Part shown: in pieces, positions 42,968 through 53,930 of the stretch
Layout of the letters: every line of letters begins with the position of its first letter
Numbering within the stretch: position 1 is the stretch's first letter
NCBI GenBank assembly: GCA_026993785.1
Contig: JALWRZ010000003.1
Span: 217,754-281,753 of the forward strand
Source of the DNA: DHVE2 group archaeon
GTDB taxonomy: Archaea; Thermoplasmatota; Thermoplasmata; Thermoplasmatales; Aciduliprofundaceae
DNA length: 64,000 nucleotides
Reading direction: 5' to 3'
Translations under genes and position numbers: made by a program
Notes under the pieces: model-generated
Database searches by the model: none
Seen by the model: the letters and a program-made list of their open reading frames with translations, nothing else
Told to the model about the DNA's origin: nothing

Positions 42968-44230
42968 TTATATCCACGCCACCGCACGGATAATTAGGGG
43001 AAGGAGAAGCACTCCCATAAGATGAACCCTCATGGTTCCCAGTTTAGGGGGCAACAATCCAATGAGTGTGGCTATAAGTGCTAAGAGGAGCCCGAAAATT
43101 CCGCTAAAGAGGAAAAGAAGAAGGATAAGAGAAATCAGAATTACGCGATTTAACCAGGAGTATTTTCTCCCTATTTTTCCAAATCCCAGGGCAAAAAGTT
43201 TTCCCAGTAAAAGAGTGAGGAAAAATGCAGAGAAGGACGCCAGGCCAGAGGTTATGAGAATAAGGATAAGCTGCGATGGAGGAAAAAGGAAAATGCTCCA
43301 TTTTTCCACGGGCATAATTCTGGCGATTATGCCAACAGCAAAGCTTCGTGGCTTTAGAATAAGAAAAAGGAAGAGTATATTGAAAAGATAGTTGGCAGTA
43401 TTCACGCTGCCAAGGGAAACTATATAATTTTCCTCCCCTTTACTTGTGGAGAAGCCCCTTGCGATTACTGCCGCGATGCCCGATGTCACTCCAGGAAGAA
43501 AACCCACAAATGCTCCGGCAGTGGTACCCGCAAGAGCTGCCATGTATTTCTCTTTATCCATCTTCACCCGCTCTATTTTCTGCGATGGTATCTCTGTGTG
43601 TCGCGAGAGAATGAGCACGGGAATGCCGAACAGCCCTGTGAATACGGGAAAAAGAAAACTGTTGAAGGTTTTGATAGGCACAAAGTTGAGATTCTGGGGG
43701 AAATCAAGGGCTATAAGTCCAAAGATCCCCGAAATAAGAAAAATGAGGGAAGCATAGCCCATGCTGCGCAGGCCTTTTTTACTTTCCAGATAGAGCATAT
43801 ATAGAACAATGCTAAGTAGTATAACTGGAAGATAGGAGGAAAGATAATCATAGCCATGGAAAAAGATGAAAGCAAAGAAAAGAAGTGGGATGAAGGGAAT
43901 CACGAAGAGGAATGCGAGAAGAGAGCCCCATGTTGAGAGATATACAGCTCTGTAACCTCTACCCTGGAGAAGCATGCGATGCATGGGCAGCACCGAGAGC
44001 GAAGTATCCTCTGCAGGGGCTCCCAAGAAAGTGGAAGGAATGAAGTCAACAAAGGTGTGGGTAATCATCATAGATGTTATGAGAACCACCAAACCTTCAT
44101 GCTCAAAAGATAGATAAAAGGAATAGGCAAGCACCGCTATGTTGTTGAAATGCAGGCCAGGGGTGATACCGGTTAATACTCCCAACAGAATGCCCAGGAG
44201 CAGATATATAGGATAAGAGGTAATAGTCAT
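42968..44230 (-). CDS. TctA-like membrane transporter (DUF112 family)
   Basis: A 420-residue membrane protein with about 10-12 helices. The family signature is GVLTGITPGLHFNN near the N-terminus and its counterpart GAFVGFLPGVTSGIAAVI in the second half, marking the two inverted halves of the TctA/DUF112 fold. Bacterial TctA works with a small subunit and a binding protein to import tricarboxylates; neither partner is near, as is usual for the archaeal branch, so the substrate is unknown. Confidence 0.82.
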   Translation of the reverse strand: MTITSYPIYLLLGILLGVLTGITPGLHFNNIAVLAYSFYLSFEHEGLVVLITSMMITHTFVDFIPSTFLGAPAEDTSLSVLPMHRMLLQGRGYRAVYLSTWGSLLAFLFVIPFIPLLFFAFIFFHGYDYLSSYLPVILLSIVLYMLYLESKKGLRSMGYASLIFLISGIFGLIALDFPQNLNFVPIKTFNSFLFPVFTGLFGIPVLILSRHTEIPSQKIERVKMDKEKYMAALAGTTAGAFVGFLPGVTSGIAAVIARGFSTSKGEENYIVSLGSVNTANYLFNILFLFLILKPRSFAVGIIARIMPVEKWSIFLFPPSQLILILITSGLASFSAFFLTLLLGKLFALGFGKIGRKYSWLNRVILISLILLLFLFSGIFGLLLALIATLIGLLPPKLGTMRVHLMGVLLLPLIIRAVAWI

Positions 44231-44254
44231 GGGTTAAATTAAGAAGGTATTTAA

Positions 44255-45325
<1,071 letters not shown>

Positions 45326-45340
45326 AAAGATTAATTAAGC

Positions 45341-46336
45341 ATGAGCTATGATGATAAAAATAAGGTGATTGGTTTGGCAAAAAAGGAGGAGAAGAAAGAG
45401 TATAGCATTGAAGATTTGCCCGGTGTAGGGGAAGCTACTGCCGAGAAGTTGAGAGAGGCAGGCTATACGGATCTGCTGGAGCTGGCCATAGCCTCCCCCA
45501 AGGATCTCGCAGAAAAGGCAGGCATAGGGGTTGGAACAGCGCAGAAGATAGTGGTAGCTGCTAGAAAATACGCCAACGTGGGTGATTTTGAAACAGGGGA
45601 TATCATTTTCGAGAGGAGAAAGAAGATAGTGAAGCTCACTACGGGCTCCAAGGCTCTTGATAATCTCCTTGGCGGAGGTCTGGAGACCCAGGCCATAACC
45701 GAATTCTTTGGAGAATTCGGCTCTGGAAAGACACAGATAATGCATCAGCTGGCCGTTAATGTGCAGCTTCCCTTTGAAAAGGGTGGCTTGGAAGGGCATG
45801 CGATCTTCATAGATACTGAGAACACCTTCAGGCCTGAGAGGATAAAGCAGATGGCTGAGGCCTTGGGACTTGACCCAGTGGAGACTTTGAGAAACATTCA
45901 TGTGGCCCGTGCATTCAACTCCAGCCATCAAATGCTCCTCGTTGACAAAGCCAGGGAGCTTGCGGAAAAGTATCCCGTTCGTCTTTTAATCGTAGATTCC
46001 CTAACCGCCCACTTCCGTGTGGAGTATGTAGGTCGAGGCACGCTTCACGAAAGGCAGCAGTTGCTCAACAAACACATGCATGACCTCCTCCAGTTTGCAG
46101 ATATCCATAACGCGGTCATTGCAGTCACAAATCAGGTAGCTGCCAATGTGGGTATTATGTTTGGTGACCCCACACAGCCCATAGGTGGACATATTGTGGG
46201 ACATACGGCCACCTACCGCATATATCTACGCCGCGGCAAAGGGGGAAAGAGAATAGGGCGTCTTATAGATTCTCCATGTCTTCCAGAGGGTGAGGTGGTA
46301 TTCAAAATAACAGAAGAAGGAGTAAGAGACGCCTGA
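45341..46336 (+). CDS. radA: DNA repair and recombination protein RadA
   Basis: Archaeal RecA/Rad51 recombinase, forming filaments on ssDNA for homologous recombination. N-terminal helix-hairpin-helix domain ([20 protein letters not shown]), polymerisation segment [13 protein letters not shown], Walker [10 protein letters not shown], Walker [13 protein letters not shown], loop 2 region around [14 protein letters not shown]. 331 residues, normal. It abuts the convergent cysS gene with no intervening base. Confidence 0.97.
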   Translation: MSYDDKNKVIGLAKKEEKKEYSIEDLPGVGEATAEKLREAGYTDLLELAIASPKDLAEKAGIGVGTAQKIVVAARKYANVGDFETGDIIFERRKKIVKLTTGSKALDNLLGGGLETQAITEFFGEFGSGKTQIMHQLAVNVQLPFEKGGLEGHAIFIDTENTFRPERIKQMAEALGLDPVETLRNIHVARAFNSSHQMLLVDKARELAEKYPVRLLIVDSLTAHFRVEYVGRGTLHERQQLLNKHMHDLLQFADIHNAVIAVTNQVAANVGIMFGDPTQPIGGHIVGHTATYRIYLRRGKGGKRIGRLIDSPCLPEGEVVFKITEEGVRDA

Positions 46337-47707
46337 TTATCTGGTTCTATACCACAGGCTTCCATTCTTTGTATCTTCTATTTTTATGCCGAGATTGGCT
46401 AGCTCGTCCCTTATTTTATCCGCCAGCGCGTAGTTTTTCTCCTTCCGAAGCAGATTTCTTACTTCAAGTATAAGCTCTATGAGATTTTCCTCAATGCCCA
46501 AGCTGCTCTCCTGAGGAAGAATTGCAAAGATTTCATCCATCTCTTTAAGAAAATCCAGGGCTGCCTTTGCATCTTCCCCATCCAGATTTCTTGCAAAATT
46601 GAGGAAATCCAGGTAATGCTTCATGGCCTCACGGGTGTTGAAATCGTCTTCTAATGCCAGAATTATCCTCTCTCGAGTCTCCTCTATTTTCTTCTTTACC
46701 TCCTCACTGGCCTCGCCATCCTCTGCGGCTTTCTGCAATGAGTAGAAAGTGCTCCATATCTTCTCCACTAGCGTTTTCGCATCTTCTAGATTTTTCTCCG
46801 AAAACTCGTAGGGCTTGCGATAATGGGAATTTATGTACATAATTCTGAGGGCCTCCGGAGGATACTTCTTTAGCACATCCCTTATGAGAAATACATTGCC
46901 TATGGACTTGCTCATCTTCTCCTCTTCAAATCTAACCAGACCCACGTGCATCCAGTACCTGGCAAATACCTTCCCAGTGGCAGCCTCGCTCTGTGCTATT
47001 TCATTCTCGTGATGGGGGAAAATGAGATCTGCACCGCCGCCATGTATGTCCAGGGTGGGACCCAAATAGGTCATGCTCATGGCACTGCACTCAATATGCC
47101 AGCCGGGTCTTCCTTGACCCCAGGGGCTTGGCCAGGAAGGCTCGCCGGGTTTTGCAGCTTTCCACAACGCAAAATCCATGGGATTGCGTTTTTTCTCGCT
47201 AACCTCAACCCTTGCTCCAGCGATCATATCTTCCAGTTTTCTATGGGATAGTTTTCCGTAATCTTTGAACTTCTCCACGGAGAAATAAACATCTCCATCG
47301 CTTTCATAGGCATAGCCCTTTTCCACAAGAGTTTTCACAAGCTCTATTATCTCCTCTATATGCCTCGTGGCCTTTGGAATTATGTTGGCTCTTCTCACCC
47401 TCAGGACATCCATATCTCTGAGGTATTCTTGTGCATAGTAGTGTGCCATTTCTATGGGGTCCTCTCCTCTCTCCCTGGCCTTGTTTATTATCTTGTCATC
47501 CACATCGGTTATATTGGAGATGAGCACTACATCGTAACCTCTATATTCGAAAAATCTTCTGAGCATATCAAAAACTATGGCGGGTCGGGCATGGCCAATA
47601 TGTGCATAATCATAGGTGGTGGGCCCGCACACATACATACCAACGCGACCCTCATGCAAAGGCACAAATTCCCTCTTCTCGCCTGTCAGGGTATCGTATA
47701 TCTTCAT
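46337..47707 (-). CDS. cysS: Cysteinyl-tRNA synthetase
   Basis: Class I synthetase charging tRNA-Cys. HIGH motif AHIGHARPAIVFD, KMSKS motif KMSKSIGN, zinc ligands in MYVCGPTTYDY and WHIECSAMS and in the PHHENEIAQSEA segment. 456 residues, normal. Presence of CysS fits direct cysteine charging rather than sole use of the SepRS/SepCysS route of methanogens. No ribosome binding site stands out before the ATG. Confidence 0.97.
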   Translation of the reverse strand: MKIYDTLTGEKREFVPLHEGRVGMYVCGPTTYDYAHIGHARPAIVFDMLRRFFEYRGYDVVLISNITDVDDKIINKARERGEDPIEMAHYYAQEYLRDMDVLRVRRANIIPKATRHIEEIIELVKTLVEKGYAYESDGDVYFSVEKFKDYGKLSHRKLEDMIAGARVEVSEKKRNPMDFALWKAAKPGEPSWPSPWGQGRPGWHIECSAMSMTYLGPTLDIHGGGADLIFPHHENEIAQSEAATGKVFARYWMHVGLVRFEEEKMSKSIGNVFLIRDVLKKYPPEALRIMYINSHYRKPYEFSEKNLEDAKTLVEKIWSTFYSLQKAAEDGEASEEVKKKIEETRERIILALEDDFNTREAMKHYLDFLNFARNLDGEDAKAALDFLKEMDEIFAILPQESSLGIEENLIELILEVRNLLRKEKNYALADKIRDELANLGIKIEDTKNGSLWYRTR

Positions 47708-47737
47708 ATCCTGGCATGCTGTTTTGGATAAAAAAAT

Positions 47738-48553
47738 TTAGCCCCGCTTTAATGGAAGAATGAGGCAACTGGGGCCTCCAGAACCCTTAACGAACTCTGA
47801 GAGATCCAGGGGAAAAACTTCATAACCTGAAGATTTGAGCAGCTTTATAACTTCAAGATTTCTTGCCTCCGCGATTATTTTTCCATTGCCGAGATTTATA
47901 ACATTGCCAGAGATAAAATCTTTGCATGAGATGCGCAGCACTTCAAAGCCCCTGAGCTTCTCTAAGGGCATTGAGCTGCATGCCACCACAGTTTGCTCAT
48001 CTATCACAGTCATGGCGCCACCCAGATGAAGATGAGGCGATGGAACCTTAATCACTATCGGTTCATAACCTAAAGCTTCGGCATAAGATTTAATCTGCTC
48101 TGCCCCCTCCCTGTTGGTGCGAGATGATAATCCGATGAAAAAAACCGGATACGCGGGTATTAAATCCCCTCCCTCCGCAGTTCCAGGCTCTTTTATCTCG
48201 CCTATCTTTTTGAGGGATAGTCCTTCAAGAACCCCCGCCATCCATTCATCCTCGCCCCTTCTCGTTGCCAGTCCCATCCTCAGTTTTATATATGAATCAC
48301 CCAGGGATACGGCGGTATCCATGGCGAAAACTGAATTGGGATGTCCTGCCAGTTCCGGCAATTCTATTACCTTAGCTCCCTGCATTCTCATAATTTCCCT
48401 TAACTTTGCGTGCTGCTCTTTAGCACGGTGAGCATCCGCTATGGCCCTAATGTTATGCGCCGCTAGGTTATTTACATCAAAATACTCTTTTTTAGGAGGA
48501 ACCACGATTACCTCTCTTAATCTTTTTCCTTCATGAAAAATCCCTGTGACCAT
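47738..48553 (-). CDS. Dimethylarginine dimethylaminohydrolase/amidinotransferase-like protein
   Basis: A 271-residue guanidine-modifying hydrolase of the DDAH branch. Catalytic residues can be placed: acidic residue in GTAEGGDLIPA, His in PHLHLGGAM, and Cys in GPSCLILPL at the C-terminus. Physiological substrate in archaea unknown; hydrolysis of arginine-type compounds is likely. It starts about 90 nt from the ChrB-domain gene on the same strand; a common transcript is possible. Confidence 0.85.
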   Translation of the reverse strand: MVTGIFHEGKRLREVIVVPPKKEYFDVNNLAAHNIRAIADAHRAKEQHAKLREIMRMQGAKVIELPELAGHPNSVFAMDTAVSLGDSYIKLRMGLATRRGEDEWMAGVLEGLSLKKIGEIKEPGTAEGGDLIPAYPVFFIGLSSRTNREGAEQIKSYAEALGYEPIVIKVPSPHLHLGGAMTVIDEQTVVACSSMPLEKLRGFEVLRISCKDFISGNVINLGNGKIIAEARNLEVIKLLKSSGYEVFPLDLSEFVKGSGGPSCLILPLKRG

Positions 48554-48642
48554 GGAAAGAGAAATGAAAAGGAGATATAAAAAGATGGCTAAAGGTAGCT
48601 CCTCCGCTTATTATTCCGCAGTGCTGAGAAATTTATGATGAA

Positions 48643-49071
48643 TCATTTTTCACTTTCCAGCTTGTGCTTGAAATAAGCATAGAGTGCATCGTACAGCGGA
48701 AACTCTTTTTCCAGGGTTTCATAATCATCCTTGGCGGCAAGTCTGTAACCCTGAGCAAGGATTTTAAGAGCGATGGCCAACGGTGATGGATTCTCCACAT
48801 GAGTGTCTGCTTCATGAACAATCTTCTGAATCTCCTTCACTGCCGGATCCTCTATCTTGTATTTCTCAACGAAGGCATCAAAGGAGCAGTTTCCGTTGTG
48901 ATGTCCGAGCTCCACACCCTTCATATCAAAGGGTATGCCCTCGGTGATTGTCGCAGGGTCCGTATCTCTCGGCACAAAAATGAATTCCGCCTCAGGGTCT
49001 ATGAACCTTTTTATCAGCCAGGGACACGCAACGCGGTCCACATGCACATACTCTCGTGTTACCCATTTCAT
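48643..49071 (-). CDS. ChrB C-terminal-domain protein
   Basis: A 142-residue protein matching the C-terminal domain of ChrB (chromate resistance regulator) alone: VHVDRVACPWLIKRFIDPEAEFIFV, GVELGHHNGNCSFDAFVEKY and AQGYRLAAKDDYETLEKEFPLYDALYAYF. His, Cys and Asp residues suggest a metal site. No chrA transporter is near, so a role in chromate resistance is doubtful; metal-dependent redox or sensing is possible. Confidence 0.82.
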   Translation of the reverse strand: MKWVTREYVHVDRVACPWLIKRFIDPEAEFIFVPRDTDPATITEGIPFDMKGVELGHHNGNCSFDAFVEKYKIEDPAVKEIQKIVHEADTHVENPSPLAIALKILAQGYRLAAKDDYETLEKEFPLYDALYAYFKHKLESEK

Positions 49072-49128
49072 TTAAATCACAAATAAAGAAGCACGCAGCA
49101 CTATTTAAATCCTTGGTGATAAATTGCC

Positions 49129-50493
49129 ATGCGAAGAAATATAAATAAGGAAAGCCCATGGGGTCACATGCTCGTTTGTCCCCTGGATTACCGATATGGA
49201 CGCGATGAGGTCAAAGCCATATTTTCCGAAGAAAGCAAGCTAAGATATATGCTGGAGGTGGAACTGGCACTTCTTCGTGCCCATGCTTCGGTGGGAAATG
49301 TTCCCTCTCAATGCGTGGAGACGGTTTCCTCTAAAATCTCACAGGTAAGGCTAAATAGGGTGAAGGAGATAGAAGGCGAGATAAAGCACGATGTCATGGC
49401 CGTAGTTAAGGCTCTATCGGAGCTTTGCGGGGAGTGCGGCAAATACATACATCTGGGAGCCACGAGCAACGATATAATAGATACGGCCACAGCTCTGCAG
49501 CTTAAAAAATTCTTGGAAATCCTTGAGGAAGACCTTGAAGAATTGGAAGATACGCTTGCAGAGCTGGCAAGGAAGCATCGTGACACAGTTATGCTTGGCA
49601 GAACCCATGGACAGGCAGCGGTTCCTATAACCTTTGGGCTTAAGATGGCTGTATTCCTGGCTGAGATTCTCAGACACCATGAACATCTTAGGGAATTGAG
49701 AAAAAGGGTGCTTGTGGGAAAGATGATGGGCGCCGTGGGCACAGGAGCAGCGCTGGGTAAAGAGGCTCTGAAAATTCAGGATAGAGTTATGGAGTACCTG
49801 GGTCTGAATGTGGAAGAATCTCCAACGCAGATCGTGGCCCGCGATAGATACGTGGAGCTGGTCTCCTACCTTGCCGGCATAGCCACCACGCTTGAAAAAT
49901 TCGCCACTGAGATAAGAAATCTGCAAAGAAGCGAGATAGGCGAGGTGCAGGAGAGCTTTGATATAAAGAAGCAGGTGGGCTCCAGCACCATGGCGCATAA
50001 GAAGAATCCCATCACTGCCGAGAATATCTGCGGACTTGCTAGAATTATAAGGGGTTTTATTATTCCCATGCACGAGAGTGCCATACTCTGGCATGAGAGG
50101 GATCTAACCAATTCATCGGCAGAAAGATTCATAGTGCCGCATACCTGCATTCTCGTGGATGATATCTTGCAGAAATCCGTCCGGCTCTTCAGAAATCTTC
50201 AGGTTAATGCCGACACCATGCTCAGAAATTTGAAAGCACATGAGGAGGTTATGGCCGAGGCAATTATAATGTATCTTGTTTCCAAAGGCTGGGGAAGACA
50301 GGAGGCCCATGAGGCGGTAAGAAGGGTTGCCATGAAAAGTGGGAGTTTCCGGGAAAATCTGCTCAGAGATGAGCAACTGGCTCCCCTGCTAAGGGATAAA
50401 ATAGATGAGCTTTTAGATCCCATTAACTATGTGGGTGTGGCGGGAGATATAGTGGATGCAATACTGCAAAAATTGAAGAATATGCGGGAGTAA
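49129..50493 (+). CDS. purB: Adenylosuccinate lyase
   Basis: Acts twice in purine synthesis (SAICAR to AICAR; adenylosuccinate to AMP). Superfamily signature GSSTMAHKKNP, the active-site HLGATSNDIIDTA and GRTHGQAAVPITFG blocks. 454 residues. A TATA-like TATTTAAAT centred about 22 nt before ATG 49129 supports this start, though the family usually begins near CPLDYRYG, which would fit the internal ATG at 49168; the extra 13 residues are thus uncertain. Confidence 0.95.
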   Translation: MRRNINKESPWGHMLVCPLDYRYGRDEVKAIFSEESKLRYMLEVELALLRAHASVGNVPSQCVETVSSKISQVRLNRVKEIEGEIKHDVMAVVKALSELCGECGKYIHLGATSNDIIDTATALQLKKFLEILEEDLEELEDTLAELARKHRDTVMLGRTHGQAAVPITFGLKMAVFLAEILRHHEHLRELRKRVLVGKMMGAVGTGAALGKEALKIQDRVMEYLGLNVEESPTQIVARDRYVELVSYLAGIATTLEKFATEIRNLQRSEIGEVQESFDIKKQVGSSTMAHKKNPITAENICGLARIIRGFIIPMHESAILWHERDLTNSSAERFIVPHTCILVDDILQKSVRLFRNLQVNADTMLRNLKAHEEVMAEAIIMYLVSKGWGRQEAHEAVRRVAMKSGSFRENLLRDEQLAPLLRDKIDELLDPINYVGVAGDIVDAILQKLKNMRE

Positions 50494-50525
50494 GATTTTT
50501 TATATCCCAATCTCTTAATGTTTTT

Positions 50526-51248
50526 ATGAAGGCTCTCATTCTAGCCGGGGGCTATGCCAGGAGATTGGCACCCATAACGGATTTTATAGCTAAGCCTCTA
50601 CTTCCCATCGGTGGCAGACCCATAGTGGATTGGATTGTGGAGAAGATAAAAGATGCAGGAATAGATGAGATAGTGGTATCCACCAATAGCTACTATGAGC
50701 CGGAGTTCCGCTATTGGTTGCGGTGCAGAGATGAAAGTATAACCCTTCTTGTGGAGCCCACCAAGAGCGAGGAAGAGAAGTTCGGGGCCATAAGGGGTAT
50801 GAAATACGCAATTGAAGAAATAGGAAGAGATGATTATCTGGTAATTGCCGGCGATAATTTCTTTGATTTTTCCCTTAGAGAGTTTTTAAATCGCTTTAAT
50901 TCTTTGGCTAAGCCTCTCATCGCGGTTTATGATGTAGAAAGCTATGAAAAGGCCAAGAGATTTGGCACAGTAATTATGAAGTCTGATGGCCGTGTTTTAA
51001 GGTTTGTGGAGAAGCCCGAGAATCCGGAGACCACGCTTATAAGTACCGCCTGCTATGCCTTCCCGCGAGGTGTAGAAAAGGACATGGAGGAATATCTAAG
51101 CGAGAAGAATAACCCAGATAGCCCAGGATACTTCATATCCTGGCTTGCCTCAAAACGAGAAGTTTACGGCCATGTCTTCAGAGGAATTTGGCTGGATATT
51201 GGAAATATCGATGAATATCGTCGCGCATTTCAGATGTTTTACCATTAA
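50526..51248 (+). CDS. Sugar-1-phosphate nucleotidyltransferase
   Basis: A 240-residue NTP-transferase of the RfbA/GlmU N-domain type: KALILAGGYARRLAPITDFIAKPLLPIGG holds the nucleotide-binding signature and the activating Lys; VIAGDNFFDFSL holds the metal-binding Asp; FVEKPENP follows. It lacks a left-handed-helix acyltransferase domain. Product is likely a dTDP- or UDP-hexose for glycans or lipids. TATA-like TTTTTATATCC is about 26 nt before the ATG (leaderless). Confidence 0.88.
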   Translation: MKALILAGGYARRLAPITDFIAKPLLPIGGRPIVDWIVEKIKDAGIDEIVVSTNSYYEPEFRYWLRCRDESITLLVEPTKSEEEKFGAIRGMKYAIEEIGRDDYLVIAGDNFFDFSLREFLNRFNSLAKPLIAVYDVESYEKAKRFGTVIMKSDGRVLRFVEKPENPETTLISTACYAFPRGVEKDMEEYLSEKNNPDSPGYFISWLASKREVYGHVFRGIWLDIGNIDEYRRAFQMFYH

Positions 51249-51369
51249 TGTTACCTTCTTTTTTATCAATTTTGTTCTCACATCCATACTGGAAATGGTT
51301 TAAAAAAACTCTATATTTTCCGTGCGGTATACTTTTACTTACCCGCAAGGGGAAAGGGAGGTCATACCC

Positions 51370-53709
51370 ATGAAGGTTGTTAAGAGAGATGGAAGAATTG
51401 TATCATTTGATGAAGAAAAGATATTCAACGCCGTTCGAAAGGCCATGGAGAGCATAGGAGGTTACAGCGATTCGGATGCCCGAGGAGTGACAGAGGAGGT
51501 AGTGAGAAGAATAAAGGCAATGAATGTGGAGAAGATCGGTGTGGAGGATATACAGGACATCGTGGAAGAGGTTCTGATGCTCCAGGGCTATGTGAAGGTT
51601 GCCAAGGCCTATATTCTCTACAGGGAAGAAAGGAAGAAAATAAGAGAGGCTAAAAAGAGGCTGGGTGTGCATGATGACCTAAAGCTCACTGTAAACGCTG
51701 TTAAAGTTCTGGAGGCCCGTTATCTCCTTAAGGATGAGAAGGGGAATATAATTGAGACACCACGGCAAATGTTTGAGAGGGCTGCCCGATATCTTGCTCT
51801 TGTTGAAATATTCTACGAGGATGATATTTACGACAAAAATAGGGGGCAAGAGAAAAGAGAGGCGGAAGATGTTGAAAAGCCTGATTTTCTGAGCGTCTGG
51901 GAATTCAAGATGCTTAAAAGAGCCTACAATTACTTTGCAGAGGAAGGCTCTATGAAGAAGAGTTTTTCCTACGTGTTGAACGCCCTTCATGAAAGATGGG
52001 AGAAAATAGAGCAAGCGAAGGAAAAGTTCCTGGAAGTTATGATATCCCGCAAGTTCATTCCAAACTCGCCCACATTGATGAACGCGAACACGAAGTTAGG
52101 GCAGCTAAGTGCGTGTTTTGTGCTACCTGTGCCTGACAGCATTGAAGGTATATTCGACGCGGTAAAATATGCGGCGATGATACACAAGAGTGGAGGTGGC
52201 ACAGGATTTTCGTTTTCGCGATTAAGGCCCAAGGGGGATGTAGTGGCGAGCACCATGGGTGTGGCCTCAGGGCCCCTGAGTTTTATGCGGGTATTTGATG
52301 TAGCGACAGATGTGATAAAGCAGGGAGGCAAGAGAAGGGGCGCGAATATGGGAGTGCTGAGTGTGCATCATCCCGACATACTTGATTTCATCACGTCGAA
52401 AGACTCGGAAAACAAGGTGCTGAGCAATTTCAACATAAGCGTAGCGGTGACAGACGAGTTTATGGAAGCACTGCTCAATGATGATTACTACGAGCTGCGC
52501 AATCCGAGAAACGGGGAAGTGGTTCGCAGAATAAAAGCGCGTCAAGTTTGGGATCTGATAGTCACGCAAGCGTGGAAGACAGGAGATCCGGGAGTGATAT
52601 TCATAGACGAGATAAATAGGAGGCACCCTGCGAGGCATCTGGGAGAGATAGAGAGCACGAATCCTTGCGGAGAGCAACCGCTCCTTCCCTATGAATCCTG
52701 CAATCTTGGTAGCATAAATCTATCCCTCTTCGTGGAGAACGGCGAGATTAAGTGGGATGATTTAAGAGATGCTGTGCATACTGCTGTACATTTCATGGAT
52801 AATGTGATAGATGCCAACAACTACCCACTTCCCATGATAAAGGAAATGACCCGCAAGACTCGCAAGATAGGTCTCGGTGTCATGGGCTGGGCTGAGATGC
52901 TGATAAAATTAGGAATACCGTATGATAGTGAAGAAGCCATAGAGTTAGCGGAGAAGGTGATGCGATTTATAAGCGAAGAATCGCATCGTGCGAGTATGAA
53001 GCTGGCAGAGAAGCGTGGTGTATTTCCTGCCTGGGAAGGCAGCGACTGGTGGAAGAAGGGCACAAGAATAAGGAACGCTACCACGACGACAATAGCACCT
53101 ACAGGCACCATAAGCATCATCGCCGGCACATCTTCCAGTATCGAGCCTCTTTTTGCCATCGCATTTATTCGCCGTGTTCTCGATGGCCAGGAGCTCTTGG
53201 AGGTAAATCCCCTCTTTGAAGAAATTACTCGAAAAGAGGGCATTTACTCGGAAGAGTTGATGAAGAAGGTTGCAGAAACAGGAAGTGTTCAGCATCTTGA
53301 TGAGGTGCCTGAGCATATCAAGCGCTTGTTCAGAACCGCCCATGATATAGACCCAGAATGGCATGTAAAGATGCAGGCAGCGTTCCAGAAGTATGTGGAT
53401 AACGCTGTGAGCAAGACCGTGAATCTAAGACACGAAGCTACCATAGAGGATGTGGAAAAAACGTACATCCTTGCCTGGCAGCTGAGATGCAAGGGTATAA
53501 CCATCTACAGGGACAGAAGCAAGAGTGTCCAGGTGATATACCGCGGTACAAAAGCGGCAACAGAGGAGGTGCAGAAGAGTGAAAAGAAAGAGGAAGAAAC
53601 GGCTGCACCCCTCTTAGATTTGACCTTCGAGGTAAAGGTGGATGAGAAGTATCTAAAGGTAGATAGCACCTTTGATCCTGCCTGCCCAACGGGGAAGTGT
53701 GATAACTAA
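51370..53709 (+). CDS. nrdJ: Ribonucleotide reductase, adenosylcobalamin-dependent (class II)
   Basis: Reduces ribonucleotides to deoxyribonucleotides using a B12-generated radical, independent of oxygen. N-terminal ATP cone ([22 protein letters not shown], about 1-90), catalytic core with [33 protein letters not shown] containing the radical-site Cys and redox partner, then [24 protein letters not shown]. The C-terminus ends CPTGKCDN with the regenerating Cys pair. 779 residues. GGGAGGT 8 nt before ATG 51370 decides this start; a GTG at 51322 would add 16 residues. Confidence 0.94.
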   Translation: MKVVKRDGRIVSFDEEKIFNAVRKAMESIGGYSDSDARGVTEEVVRRIKAMNVEKIGVEDIQDIVEEVLMLQGYVKVAKAYILYREERKKIREAKKRLGVHDDLKLTVNAVKVLEARYLLKDEKGNIIETPRQMFERAARYLALVEIFYEDDIYDKNRGQEKREAEDVEKPDFLSVWEFKMLKRAYNYFAEEGSMKKSFSYVLNALHERWEKIEQAKEKFLEVMISRKFIPNSPTLMNANTKLGQLSACFVLPVPDSIEGIFDAVKYAAMIHKSGGGTGFSFSRLRPKGDVVASTMGVASGPLSFMRVFDVATDVIKQGGKRRGANMGVLSVHHPDILDFITSKDSENKVLSNFNISVAVTDEFMEALLNDDYYELRNPRNGEVVRRIKARQVWDLIVTQAWKTGDPGVIFIDEINRRHPARHLGEIESTNPCGEQPLLPYESCNLGSINLSLFVENGEIKWDDLRDAVHTAVHFMDNVIDANNYPLPMIKEMTRKTRKIGLGVMGWAEMLIKLGIPYDSEEAIELAEKVMRFISEESHRASMKLAEKRGVFPAWEGSDWWKKGTRIRNATTTTIAPTGTISIIAGTSSSIEPLFAIAFIRRVLDGQELLEVNPLFEEITRKEGIYSEELMKKVAETGSVQHLDEVPEHIKRLFRTAHDIDPEWHVKMQAAFQKYVDNAVSKTVNLRHEATIEDVEKTYILAWQLRCKGITIYRDRSKSVQVIYRGTKAATEEVQKSEKKEEETAAPLLDLTFEVKVDEKYLKVDSTFDPACPTGKCDN

Positions 53710-53723
53710 ATCAAACTAACCGT

Positions 53724-53760
53724 ACCTCCCCCTTTTTCTTTTCTTCTTTTCCTTGTATTT
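53724..53760 (+). terminator. Pyrimidine-rich terminator after nrdJ
   Basis: Within 15 bases after the stop codon begins a run of C then T tracts (CTTTTTCTTTTCTTCTTTTC), typical of archaeal termination. It separates nrdJ from the CRISPR leader. Confidence 0.5.
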
Positions 53761-53930
53761 TGGTTGCGAGTGCTTTTTCTGGCGTGTTGCAACTGTTGCA
53801 ACGGATCTTTATAAATGAGAGGTATTATCGGGGGTCTGTTGCAAAAATAATGTGGACGGAATAAAATTGATGCTCGCAGAATCTTTATTCGACGAAATTT
53901 TTATCTATCTCTTTCTACTATATTCCCTTG
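53761..53930 (+). promoter_or_regulatory. CRISPR leader with candidate operator and TATA element
   Basis: AT-rich sequence directly before the first repeat. It holds two adjacent 8-base palindromes GTTGCAAC (53786-53793 and 53795-53802) separated by one T, a further TGTTGCAAA at 53837-53845, and a TATA-like TTTATAAAT at about 53808-53816. The array is read from left to right: repeats end in ATTGAAA and the odd terminal repeat is at the right end. The paired palindromes just upstream of TATA suggest binding of a dimeric regulator. A later TTTTTATCTATC stretch is a second promoter candidate. Confidence 0.65.

Noticed and set aside
48584..48637. 17-codon plus-strand open frame (starts MAKGSSSAYYSAV) with AGGAG upstream
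   Set aside because: Too short and lying between two minus-strand genes; could be chance. No conservation can be judged from one sequence.
48643..49071. Chromate resistance operon
   Set aside because: Only the ChrB C-terminal domain is present and there is no ChrA-like transporter nearby; a resistance function is not supported.
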